16,062 nucleotides of DNA from Candidatus Brocadiaceae bacterium (GTDB taxonomy: Bacteria > Planctomycetota > Brocadiia > SM23-32), in NCBI GenBank assembly GCA_003551785.1, contig PUNP01000446.1, forward strand, positions 1 to 16,062. Reading direction: 5' to 3'. Below are positions 1 through 7,523 of this stretch, in pieces (position 1 is the first letter of the stretch; the number at the start of each line of letters is the position of its first letter). A program made the position numbers and the translations under genes. The notes below the pieces were generated by a model. It was given only the letters and a program-made list of their open reading frames with translations. It did no database searches and was not told the DNA's origin.

Positions 1-2061
1 AATTCTTATTACTTCTATCCCATTGCTCTCAAAGTGATGAGTCGTTTCAGGGTCTTTGTCGGGAGTGACGATAATAAACCGTATTTGATTCGGACCGGTT
101 ATTTCTGAATTGTAATGGAAGGTGTTATTATAGATCCCATCTCGGATTGGTGCGAGATGCTCCAAATCATTTTGCTCCAATGACTGAACAAGTTTAATGA
201 ATGTGAGGATATTGTTTGAATCCCGCATTAAAATGCTATCTTCTCTAACACCTCTGCCATATCTACCACTGAGATAACTTAATTGAGATCTATCGAAATT
301 CCCGGGTTGGTTGTATGGGAAGGCAATCATATCGTGGGATAGTCCTTCTTCGACTATATCTGGATTCAATTGTATTATATTTCTCAATTCATCGATGTTG
401 TTATTCTCCCATATTAAATACTCATATTGAACGAAAGCGTCGCTTTGTAGGTCCTCAAGTTTCTCCTCTAACTCTTGATATGAGGTGTCTATTCTTGTAT
501 TAGTAATTTCCAACTGTTCCCCTTCTTCTGAAACACTTTGATACATACCTGAAGTCCGCTTTACTTCCAGGTATTCATACAATTCATCGAATGCCCCATC
601 AACTATCTCCCTCTCACCTCGGAATTGGATCTCACCCAGAGCATTAGCCCATTCTTCTTTAGAAGAAGACGGTCTTTCACTGCATAGATCAATAATTGCG
701 AGTTCAATGAATATTTGGGTGAGGTACTTCGAATAATTATCGCTTGACAATTGAAAGGCATTAATACAAAACTTCTTCCAGCATATAATAATTAATTCAT
801 ATCCGACTCTTCGTCGGAATACTGGTGGTTCCTCACTAACTTTCACAGACAAAACAAGTAACAGTTCTTGCAAATTAATTAACGAACGTACTGGATAATC
901 ATTACTGGTGTTATTAGTCCTGCCATGCATCACTCTTTTTCCTACAACCGTGATTTCGCTCTCAGAATCCATTAAGAGACGGCGTTGGATTATGGGGAAA
1001 AAGTCCGTAACAGGATGAATAATGTCTTTAGGTAATTCCTCAGCGTTCAAATTATCTAAGAATAATTCACTAAGAGTGGTTGATAAATCATGGAGTGTAT
1101 CATAACGTCTGTTTTTGCATTCATGATATAGCATGCCAAAATACTGACGTAGGATTGCGGCTTCATACTCATCTACTTCTTTGAATGTTTCGACAAAACC
1201 CTTAGCAGCGATCGTAGCCACTAACGGACTTTTGACGCCTACAGCTTGTGCTAATTGCCGGTGACAGGCAATCACCTCATCTTTCAAGAACCTATCGTTC
1301 TCGCGTATCGCTGTCTGAAAAATGCTAGGAAGTTGATGTATGAAGATGGGTTCGAAAGCGCGGGTAACCTCTTCAGAGCGGAGTTTATTGAAAGCATCTC
1401 GGTTCAATGCTTCTAAGGATAGCTGATTGATAAGTCCAATATATTCCTCAAAAGCTATTTTTGCAGTGATTAGTTCATGCTCAGACATTGAGGCTGTGAT
1501 AAATGAAAAGAGTCCTCGCGTTGGTGGACTAGAGAGGTCTCCTTTCGCATAATTATTGAAGTCATCATATGTAGTCAAATTTCTTGACGTGTGTATCACA
1601 CCTTCGGGAGTGCTACTTTTCAACATTCTCTTTACAGATAAATATAGAGAATAGAAGGCGACCATACTCAATCCAACTGAGAAATATAATGCAGCAACAA
1701 ATAGTGAACCCTGGTCCGTCGGTAGAAGATAGAGTAATAATAAATCAAGTCCAATAGCTAATGACAATATACCGATTGTGAATTGAATGAGTCTATCTCG
1801 AAAAAATAAACGACCCATCCGTGAGGTATACCTAGAGGATATAACCTGAACTCCCAAGAATATCACGGAGAAGACGATTGCAATAATGCTGGATTCGGCT
1901 TGAACTAGTGTTCTAAGAAATGTTCTCGTATTTTCCTCACTAGCTGGAACAAAGAAGTTGTAAGCAAAAACAGCGAAAACTAGAGGAACAGATACAACGA
2001 CTACTAGCAGTACAGTTGGAATGCCAGAAGTAAAATGGCCATCAGTATCAGATTCCGACAT
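1..2061 (-). CDS. Membrane-anchored protein with DUF2254-like N-terminus, partial at C-terminus
   Basis: An uninterrupted frame of 687 codons starts at the ATG at 2059-2061, with an in-frame stop directly upstream, and is still open at base 1, so the C-terminus lies outside the window. I checked every codon and found no stop. Four hydrophobic stretches lie at about residues 14-37, 57-76, 93-113 and 119-142. Between the second and third is an Arg-rich loop (SSRYTSRMGRLFFRDR) that resembles the loop of DUF2254 membrane proteins. The remaining 540 or more residues look soluble and mixed helical, with no catalytic motif I recognise. A DUF2254 protein would usually be shorter, about 400 residues, so this is either a divergent relative or a fusion. 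One sampled 60-base line is 38% GC, much lower than the defence operon, which suggests recent transfer. The role is unknown. Confidence 0.85.
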   Translation of the reverse strand, partial: MSESDTDGHFTSGIPTVLLVVVVSVPLVFAVFAYNFFVPASEENTRTFLRTLVQAESSIIAIVFSVIFLGVQVISSRYTSRMGRLFFRDRLIQFTIGILSLAIGLDLLLLYLLPTDQGSLFVAALYFSVGLSMVAFYSLYLSVKRMLKSSTPEGVIHTSRNLTTYDDFNNYAKGDLSSPPTRGLFSFITASMSEHELITAKIAFEEYIGLINQLSLEALNRDAFNKLRSEEVTRAFEPIFIHQLPSIFQTAIRENDRFLKDEVIACHRQLAQAVGVKSPLVATIAAKGFVETFKEVDEYEAAILRQYFGMLYHECKNRRYDTLHDLSTTLSELFLDNLNAEELPKDIIHPVTDFFPIIQRRLLMDSESEITVVGKRVMHGRTNNTSNDYPVRSLINLQELLLVLSVKVSEEPPVFRRRVGYELIIICWKKFCINAFQLSSDNYSKYLTQIFIELAIIDLCSERPSSSKEEWANALGEIQFRGEREIVDGAFDELYEYLEVKRTSGMYQSVSEEGEQLEITNTRIDTSYQELEEKLEDLQSDAFVQYEYLIWENNNIDELRNIIQLNPDIVEEGLSHDMIAFPYNQPGNFDRSQLSYLSGRYGRGVREDSILMRDSNNILTFIKLVQSLEQNDLEHLAPIRDGIYNNTFHYNSEITGPNQIRFIIVTPDKDPETTHHFESNGIEVIRI

Positions 2062-2485
2062 CTATTATCACCGTCTACGAGCGGCTGATAATTCGTCTAT
2101 GGCACTTTGCCTTAGTACTATTCATTGACCAGTTCCGTTGAAGAGGCGATATTATAGACTAGTCTAGACAGTTGGGAACGGTATACTAGCTCTTTGATCT
2201 GGACGAGTATATTTCTCCTTTCTCTATCAGAAGTCATTCTACAGCGCTGAGCAGCCGTGAGAGCTATGATAACTTTATAACAAGGGGAGAAGCGGCAGGG
2301 CACTCTTTTTGAGAGACCATTAAATATACGATAGCTTTAGGACATGAATATGGAAATATTATGCTCGACACTTATTATTCTATATAACCTAATAATCAAT
2401 AGAGGAAGACTGTCCTACAGAGCTGACTTTTCGGAAAAGCCCGGCGCTTGGAACGCCGGACAGTAGCCTTCAGGAAGGAAGACCG
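2062..2485. other. AT-rich intergenic region between divergent genes
   Basis: About 420 bases separate the start of the leftward membrane-protein gene from the start of the rightward small Cys-rich genes, so promoters for both should lie here. The part from 2310 to 2405 is very AT-rich and has several TATA-like stretches, too many to choose between. On the minus strand a GTG-initiated frame at 2118-2303 could encode 61 residues, but it has no recognisable domain and no visible ribosome binding site. I do not call it a gene. Confidence 0.6.
2410..2463 (+). promoter_or_regulatory. Structured leader with two competing pairings
   Basis: CCGGCG at 2441-2446 pairs with CGCCGG at 2454-2459 around a 7-base loop. 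CTGTCC at 2410-2415 can instead pair with GGACAG at 2458-2463, which uses the last two G of the first hairpin, so the two structures exclude each other in part. The element lies 23 bases before the ATG at 2486. It could act on transcript stability or translation of the small gene pair, but the sequence alone does not show this. Confidence 0.3.
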
Positions 2486-2668
2486 ATGTCAACTACGCAC
2501 GCCGAGAGCCAAGAGCGTACCGAACGGGAAACACTTCGAGAACTACTGGGGTCCCACCTCGACACCGCTGTGAGCGATAGAGACGGGTGTTGGTGTGACA
2601 GCAACCACTTCCCGTGTTTCGACTGCTACCAGAGCGATCGTCGGGAGATTCCAGGTGATACCGAATGA
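2486..2668 (+). CDS. Small Cys-rich haloarchaeal protein (putative zinc-binding)
   Basis: This 60-residue acidic protein has a helical N-terminal half and a compact Cys cluster at C35, C37, C44 and C47 (CWCDSNHFPCFDC), suited to binding one zinc ion. A GA-rich stretch (aggaagga) lies about 6-13 bases before the ATG. Its stop overlaps the ATG of the next gene by four bases (ATGA at 2665-2668), so the two are probably translationally coupled and made together. Small zinc-finger proteins of this kind are common in haloarchaeal genomes and plasmids, but I know of no assigned function for this one. The GC content and acidic composition fit a haloarchaeal gene, unlike the AT-rich gene to the left. 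Confidence 0.6.
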   Translation: MSTTHAESQERTERETLRELLGSHLDTAVSDRDGCWCDSNHFPCFDCYQSDRREIPGDTE

Positions 2669-2988
2669 GCGAGATCGCTCCGGCGACGGCGCTCAACAGT
2701 GCAAAGACGGGCCAGATTTGCGACCAATGCAATCAAGATATCCGGACGGGTGACAAGGCGATCGCTTACGCAACCCACTACGTTGCCGACGGGTGGGTCA
2801 TCCGGCGCGTATGGTGTGATGACTGTGGGGACTCAATTATCGGTACCGACACCGATGGCATGGACGAGGTAGTCATTGATGCGGGTACTCTGCGGAATCG
2901 ACTCGTCGGTGTGACCACCATAGATCGGAGTCGGCCCAAGAACGAACTAACCCGGGACGATTTATCTCGCGTTCTACACCAACGGTGA
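2665..2988 (+). CDS. Zinc-ribbon protein, uncharacterised haloarchaeal type
   Basis: This 107-residue protein has two Cys-x-x-Cys knuckles (C19-C22 in CDQC and C51-C54 in CDDC) about 30 residues apart, a classical zinc-ribbon layout. Between them are aromatic and strand-like residues (AIAYATHYVADGWVIRRVW). The acidic C-terminal half ends in a short helix. It follows the 60-residue Cys-rich gene with an ATGA overlap. Proteins of this shape are frequent in haloarchaeal accessory DNA and are usually annotated as hypothetical. A role in nucleic acid or protein binding is possible but unproven. The DNA just after its stop appears to be the remnant of another gene. Confidence 0.7.
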   Translation: MSEIAPATALNSAKTGQICDQCNQDIRTGDKAIAYATHYVADGWVIRRVWCDDCGDSIIGTDTDGMDEVVIDAGTLRNRLVGVTTIDRSRPKNELTRDDLSRVLHQR

Positions 2989-3001
2989 GATTCAACCAAA
3001 G

Positions 3002-3327
3002 GTGCCACAGATCATCGATTCAGTGGAGAGTGTCGAACTCACACAAGAGGGTGTCGAAAAATCGATTCGCTTTCGAGTGAACAACGGGCAGAGTTACGGA
3101 AAACAGTCGACAAACTCGAGGCAGCAGATTCAGACCGATACGGTAGCGACCAGAAAGTGATCTTCCTCGATGAAGGTCGGGGAATCTCACTCGAGAGCCC
3201 AGTCAAGAACAATAAAACAGCAGAAGGCACCGACCGGACCGTCGCGTTCGTTCAGGGCCATCGATACGTATCTGCTTCGGCGTTACAAGAAGATCCGACG
3301 ACGACGTCCGCTTTGGAAAAGCCGTAA
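3002..3327 (+). pseudogene. Frameshifted remnant of a small acidic protein gene
   Basis: Two coding-like frames adjoin at a run of five A (3057-3061). The first, open from 2951 with a possible GTG start at 3002, reads VPQIIDSVESVELTQEGVEK. The second continues as IDSLSSEQRAELRKTVDKLE and ends at the TAA at 3325-3327 (last residues ALEKP). One more A in the run would join them into a continuous acidic protein of about 108 residues with a helical segment rich in Glu, Lys and Leu. Codon choice and composition are haloarchaeal on both sides of the break. I recognise no family. It could be a decayed gene, or an intact gene with a single-base sequencing error. Confidence 0.4.
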
Positions 3328-3376
3328 CGAGCGAACCGTTTTCAGTTAGTTGCAGTCGCTTTAGATCGACACTCTG

Positions 3377-3389
3377 AGTGTAGCTTCAA
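3377..3389 (+). repeat. Left terminal inverted repeat of the IS
   Basis: AGTGTAGCTTCAA matches the reverse complement of 4577-4589 at all 13 positions. It lies 44 bases before the transposase start. The flanking bases outside it do not match the other end clearly. Confidence 0.7.
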
Positions 3390-3433
3390 CAGTGAACGTC
3401 TAACGTATCTTCTCTGAGCGCGTCTCTTACCAA

Positions 3434-3919
3434 ATGGGAGCGAAGAAGTACATTGTTGAGCTCAGCGACGAAGATCGCAAGACGCTCGAATGGTTCACGT
3501 CCGCCGGTGAACAGAGGGCGCAAGCCAACACACGCGCACGTATCCTTCTGAAAGCTGACGACGGGCTCACTGATGCGACAATCAGTGAGCACGTCGGCTG
3601 TCACCCCCAAACCGTCCACAACACACGCAAAGACTACACTGAACGAGGGATTGCGGCGATTCATCGCCGCAAACCCGACCGTGAGTACGAACGCAAGCTT
3701 GACGGAAACGCCGAAGCCCACCTCATCAAACTCGCCTGCAGCGAACCACCAGAAGGACACTCTCGGTGGACACTACACCTCCTTGCCGACGAACTCGTTA
3801 CCCTTGACGAGATCGACTTCGAGTCGATCTCTCACGAGGCCGTCCGACAGCGGTTAAAAAAACGCCCTGAAACCTCATCTCTCCAGCTACTGGGAGATAC
3901 CTCCAGAACAGGACGCTGA
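3434..3919 (+). CDS. IS630-family transposase, N-terminal frame (helix-turn-helix part)
   Basis: The 161-codon frame encodes the DNA-binding half of the transposase. Residues 12-80 form a helix-turn-helix region (ARILLKADDGLTDATISEHV then GCHPQTVHNTRKDYTERG) that should bind the terminal repeats, followed by a second helical region up to the VRQRLKK motif at about residue 140. After that the frame reads out of register (RPETSSLQLLGDTSRTGR) to its stop. The expected continuation, KNALKPHLSSYWEIPPEQDA, lies in the +1 frame. That frame has a stop at 3855-3857, so the switch must happen at the seven A of 3856-3862. Either ribosomal frameshifting makes the full transposase or the copy is inactivated by one extra base. 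Confidence 0.85.
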   Translation: MGAKKYIVELSDEDRKTLEWFTSAGEQRAQANTRARILLKADDGLTDATISEHVGCHPQTVHNTRKDYTERGIAAIHRRKPDREYERKLDGNAEAHLIKLACSEPPEGHSRWTLHLLADELVTLDEIDFESISHEAVRQRLKKRPETSSLQLLGDTSRTGR

Positions 3920-4457
3920 CTTCGTCTACTACATGGAAGATGTTCTCAATCTCTACCACGAACCGTACGACGAAACCCGTCCAGTCATCTGTTTTGACGA
4001 ATCTAGCAAGGCTCTACGAGGACACGAACGCGACCCGCTCCCGGCCCGACCGGGAGCGGTCGCCCGATCCGATCACCGCTACAAACGCAATGGGAAACAA
4101 CGAATACATCTCTCGACAGAGCCGCTAACTGGCTGGGTAAACGTCGAAATCACCGAGAAGAGGCGAACAATAGAATGGATCGACCGAATGGTCGAACTCG
4201 CAGATATTCACTACCCGGATGCGGACTGCATCCGGGTTGTGATGGATCAGCTCAACACACACAAGCCTGCTGCCTTCTATCAGTTTTTCCCGCCAGAGTA
4301 TGCTCAAGCGTATCTTGATCGGTTCGAGTTTCATTACACGCCCAAGAGAGGAAGTTGGCTGAATATGGCCGAAATCGAGATAGGCGTCCTCAAACGGCAG
4401 TGTCTCGATCGGCGAATCTACCACGCAGCGACCCTCCGAGCGGAGGTCGCTGCGTGG
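3559..4457 (+). repeat. Series of six long hairpins inside the transposase coding sequence
   Basis: Six strong inverted repeats are spread along the transposase frames: 3565-3574 with 3581-3590 (10 bp, plus 5 more pairs at 3559-3563 with 3592-3596 after one mismatch); 3651-3660 with 3663-3672 (10 bp); 3809-3818 with 3822-3831 (10 bp); 4031-4044 with 4050-4062 (13 bp, one bulged C); 4213-4222 with 4228-4237 (10 bp, 5-base loop); and 4421-4438 with 4441-4457 (17 bp, one bulged C, 2-base loop). They lie within protein-coding sequence with conserved motifs nearby, so they are extra to the protein code. They could hold down translation of the transposase or fold as single-stranded DNA. Confidence 0.7.
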
Positions 4458-4580
4458 CAGAGGCGTCGAAACACGACCAATCGTCCCATTGACTGGCAGT
4501 TTACTACTGACGATGCCCGGATCAAACTACGCCAACTCTACCCAATTGAGACCGAAGAGGATCTACAGATTCACGCTTGA
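3933..4580 (+). CDS. IS630-family transposase, C-terminal frame (DDE catalytic part)
   Basis: This 215-codon frame holds the RNase H-like catalytic domain that cuts and joins DNA during transposition. Likely metal-binding residues are D22 in VICFDESSK, D105 in RVVMDQLNTHK and E147 in SWLNMAEIE; all are present, so the domain looks intact. The frame is open from 3858, directly after the stop at 3855-3857, and carries recognisable transposase sequence before the ATG. That ATG is therefore probably an internal Met, and the product is made by fusion with the upstream frame. The stop codon lies inside the right terminal repeat. It is transcribed convergently with the helicase gene. Confidence 0.85.
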   Translation: MEDVLNLYHEPYDETRPVICFDESSKALRGHERDPLPARPGAVARSDHRYKRNGKQRIHLSTEPLTGWVNVEITEKRRTIEWIDRMVELADIHYPDADCIRVVMDQLNTHKPAAFYQFFPPEYAQAYLDRFEFHYTPKRGSWLNMAEIEIGVLKRQCLDRRIYHAATLRAEVAAWQRRRNTTNRPIDWQFTTDDARIKLRQLYPIETEEDLQIHA

Positions 4581-4589
4581 AGCTACACT
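4577..4589 (-). repeat. Right terminal inverted repeat of the IS
   Basis: This is the reverse complement of AGTGTAGCTTCAA at 3377-3389, identical over 13 bases. It begins inside the last codons of the transposase and is followed by a run of five T at 4598-4602, which could help end transcription of the transposase. Confidence 0.7.
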
Positions 4590-4613
4590 GAGTCCTCTTT
4601 TTGCCAGCCTATC

Positions 4614-7523
4614 CTAGACCGAAAGAACCAGACACCGATTCTCCACTTCCGGAGCAAGCGAGATTACCTGCGCCTTTCGCTGAAGATCCGCTCGGCGATC
4701 CTCGATCCGTTGTTCGAGTTTGCGTAGCCGGTCTCGCTGATTTCGAATAGCGATGTTCATGTCCGAGCCCGCCTCTGCTTTGCGTTCGTACTCTTCGATG
4801 AATGTCTCGATCCGATCACGTTCGGCCGCTGCGTATGCCTCGAGGTCATCGAGCTCTTGCTGGGTTTCCTGTCGCCGGCGTTCGGAAAGCTCCTCCCTGA
4901 GTGTTTCGACGCGTTGACTGACGTACCTGTCCGCGACCGCTCGAAATTGTGCTCGCTGCTCGAGGAGTGCCCGAACGGACTGTGAATTCGGTGATCCCTT
5001 GATCGTATCGCCGTTGATGATTCGCTCGCCGAGTTGGCGGCGTGGATCGTGATGATTGACGTCGACGAAGATGGGAAGCATCTCCTCCCGAATGACCTCA
5101 CCAGTCCCGTCTTCGAACCGTACGCGGTAGTTGAAGACGATCCCCGGTTCGGAGACGAACGGGAGAAGTTTGAGACCGACGTCTCCCAGATCGCCGTCAA
5201 GCACCTGCTGCATGAGCCGTTGAACCAGCTCTGCGTCAGGAGAGATGTACTCGATCCCGTCGTGGTCCATGGCGAACTCACGATTGAACGTGAACGGACC
5301 GTACTCGTCGTCGCCGACAATCGGATCAAGTGTCGATGGCAGTTCAGCCCAAAAGAGGTTGTTCCCGGCTTTCTCGACATTGCCACCGAGGGCGGCAATA
5401 CCGCGTTCGAAGAACTCCCGAATATCCGCCTCGCTCCCGTAGACGTCTTCGGACTCGTCCATGACCTCCTGGATCTTTTGTCGACTCTCCTCGTCGAAGG
5501 TGCTGGCGTCGATAAGGCTCCGTTCGTACCACTCCTCGAGTGTGCGCTGGCGCTCATCGATGAGTTCCTCGAGTTCGTCTTTGGTCGCACTCGGCGGTTC
5601 ATCGTTGCGAATAGACTCCATGATGAGCGAGTCGACGTCGATGTCGTCGAGGATTCCCAGGACGTCGGCCGTGTTCCCGAGTTTCCCTCGGATGTTCTCG
5701 ACTTTGTCCTGGAGCATCTCGAAGATCTCCCCCTCACGAGTCTCCTTGAACGAGAAGTTCCACACCTTGACCTCCTTGTCCTGCCCGTAGCGATGGGTGC
5801 GCCCGATACGCTGCTCGAGGCGGTTCGGATTCCACGGGAGTTCGTAGTTCACCATGATGTGGCAGCTGTGCTGGAGGTCGATCCCCTCGCTTGCAGCATC
5901 GGTCGCAAACAGGAGTCGGGACTGTCCGTAGTTGAACTCCTCTTCGATACGAGCGCGGTCATCCTTGTCGACGTCACCGTGGATAACGAGGATCTCATCG
6001 GCCCACGGCTCGTCTTTCACGAGTTCGAGGAGGTAGTCCAGTGTGTCGCGGTACTCGGTGAACAACAGGACTTTCTCGTCGGGTTGTTCCTCGAGAAGCT
6101 GTTGGATGTAACGGCGTACCTTCTGTGCCTTCGAATCGACGGGAATCCGTTCGGCAAGCGAGACGAGGTCACGAAGTGTCTCGATTTCCTCTTCGAGCTG
6201 GGCATCGCTTTCAGTGATGGTGAGCCCCGCGAGCTCCTCTTCGGCCTGCTGTTTGTCGTCCTCGTCGAGATCCTCGCCCTCGAGGTAGGCCGTTGCCTCC
6301 TCTGAGAGTTCGGTGGACGTCGACTGCTCTTCGAGGAGATCGCCCAGTCGACGACTGAGCGTAGCTTTGATCGCGCCGATACTGCTGACGAGGCGCTTTT
6401 GCATGAGCGCCATCGCGAAGCCGACGGCCGGCTCGTTGAGTTTCTCCGAGCGGTTGTAGACGTTCTGGACGTACTCCGTGACGGCGTGGTAGAACTGGCG
6501 TTCCTCGTGGGACATCTCGACCGGAACCGTGTTGACGTCCCGATCGGGGAAGATACGCTCGCCATCCTCGTCGTAGATCGACTGTTTCCCACGACGCATC
6601 ATGACGCGGTCGACGGCCTCCTTCGAGAGGTCCTGGTCTTCGGCGACGACGAACGGGTCGACATACTCGACGAGCGAGCGGAACGCCTCGCCTTTCCCGT
6701 CGTGTGGCGTCGCACTGAGCAAGAGCAACGAGTCGGAGTTACTGACGACGCGTTCGGCCATCTTCGAAGTCTTGCTCGGTGACTCGCCACGCTTGGCGGC
6801 CTTGTGTGCCTCATCGACCACGACAACGTCCCAAAATGCGTCCTCGAGTTCGGGTTGGAACTCGTCCTGCCGAAGGAAGGCCATGCTGGTCACCATGCGC
6901 TGGTGGTCCTGATCCCAGATGTTCGCCTCCTCGCCGAGACGGCGACGCTCACCTTCGACCCACTGGCGGTCGGCCGGCGTGAGGTCGATGTCGAAAAAGC
7001 GGTCCATATCCCTGATCCACTTCTTCTGGAGGTGTGCCGGGACGACGAACAGGACGCGATCAGCACGATTGCGGGCGTCGAGCTCTTTGAGGATCAGGCC
7101 GGCCTCGATCGTCTTCCCCAGCCCGACGTCGTCGGCGATGAGCGCCCGTTGGCGGAGCTTCTGCATGACCCAGTTGACACAGGCGAGCTGGTAGGGCTCG
7201 AGACGGACGAGGGAGTTCGAGATGCTCAGCAGTTGCCCTTGCTCGTGGGCCATCTCGAGTTGCAACGCCTGTGAGCGTAGATCGAACCATTCGGCGGAGA
7301 CGGCTTCGTGTTCGGGATGAAGCTGGTCGGCCACCGCCGGCTCCAGCTTGGCAAGAGAATCACGTTTTTGTTCGATCTCGACGTCATCGATGCAGACCGT
7401 TTTCGCGCCGACACCCTCGACGTATGCCCGAAGATAGTCGAGATTTCCCACCGAGTAGGTCTTGATGACTTCCGCGGAGTTTCCGTTGAGAAGGATCGTG
7501 TCGCCGGGTTTGAACGAGGTCAT
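4614..7523 (-). CDS. brxHII: SNF2/HepA-type helicase of the BREX-like system (BrxHII-like)
   Basis: The 969-residue protein is a superfamily 2 ATP-dependent DNA translocase. Visible motifs are a helicase Q/I region with Walker A DDVGLGKT (131-138), Walker B DEAH (237-240), motif III SATPH (270-274), motif IV LLFTEYRDT (486-494), motif V SEGIDL (545-550) and motif VI QRIGRTHRYGQ (571-581). An acidic insert lies at about 400-450 between the two RecA lobes. The last 120 residues are mostly charged coiled coil. In BREX types 3 and 5 a helicase of this COG0553 class accompanies PglX and PglZ. DrmD of DISARM is a related alternative, but no drmA, drmB or drmC is present and pglZ is. It is the last gene of the operon and overlaps the nuclease gene by ATGA at 7520-7523, with GGGAGA just upstream. 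An IS starts 24 bases past its stop. Confidence 0.85.
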   Translation of the reverse strand: MTSFKPGDTILLNGNSAEVIKTYSVGNLDYLRAYVEGVGAKTVCIDDVEIEQKRDSLAKLEPAVADQLHPEHEAVSAEWFDLRSQALQLEMAHEQGQLLSISNSLVRLEPYQLACVNWVMQKLRQRALIADDVGLGKTIEAGLILKELDARNRADRVLFVVPAHLQKKWIRDMDRFFDIDLTPADRQWVEGERRRLGEEANIWDQDHQRMVTSMAFLRQDEFQPELEDAFWDVVVVDEAHKAAKRGESPSKTSKMAERVVSNSDSLLLLSATPHDGKGEAFRSLVEYVDPFVVAEDQDLSKEAVDRVMMRRGKQSIYDEDGERIFPDRDVNTVPVEMSHEERQFYHAVTEYVQNVYNRSEKLNEPAVGFAMALMQKRLVSSIGAIKATLSRRLGDLLEEQSTSTELSEEATAYLEGEDLDEDDKQQAEEELAGLTITESDAQLEEEIETLRDLVSLAERIPVDSKAQKVRRYIQQLLEEQPDEKVLLFTEYRDTLDYLLELVKDEPWADEILVIHGDVDKDDRARIEEEFNYGQSRLLFATDAASEGIDLQHSCHIMVNYELPWNPNRLEQRIGRTHRYGQDKEVKVWNFSFKETREGEIFEMLQDKVENIRGKLGNTADVLGILDDIDVDSLIMESIRNDEPPSATKDELEELIDERQRTLEEWYERSLIDASTFDEESRQKIQEVMDESEDVYGSEADIREFFERGIAALGGNVEKAGNNLFWAELPSTLDPIVGDDEYGPFTFNREFAMDHDGIEYISPDAELVQRLMQQVLDGDLGDVGLKLLPFVSEPGIVFNYRVRFEDGTGEVIREEMLPIFVDVNHHDPRRQLGERIINGDTIKGSPNSQSVRALLEQRAQFRAVADRYVSQRVETLREELSERRRQETQQELDDLEAYAAAERDRIETFIEEYERKAEAGSDMNIAIRNQRDRLRKLEQRIEDRRADLQRKAQVISLAPEVENRCLVLSV

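Larger units (their letters stand above)
3377..4589 (+). mobile_element. IS630-family insertion sequence
   Basis: The two-frame transposase is bounded by a perfect 13-base inverted repeat: AGTGTAGCTTCAA at 3377-3389 and its complement at 4577-4589. The right copy overlaps the transposase stop codon. Family knowledge predicts insertion at a TA dinucleotide with TA duplication, but no TA directly flanks the matched repeats. The true outer ends are therefore uncertain by perhaps 10-20 bases on each side. The element lies 24 bases beyond the stop of the SNF2 helicase gene and points toward it. It marks the left border of the defence operon. Confidence 0.75.

Noticed and set aside
2118..2303. A 61-codon minus-strand frame before the membrane-protein gene
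   Set aside because: It needs a GTG start, has no ribosome binding site and no recognisable features. A real small gene remains possible.
5034..6305. A 423-codon open frame on the plus strand across the helicase gene
   Set aside because: It lies antisense to clear helicase motifs and has no domain of its own. Long antisense frames are common in GC-rich haloarchaeal genes.
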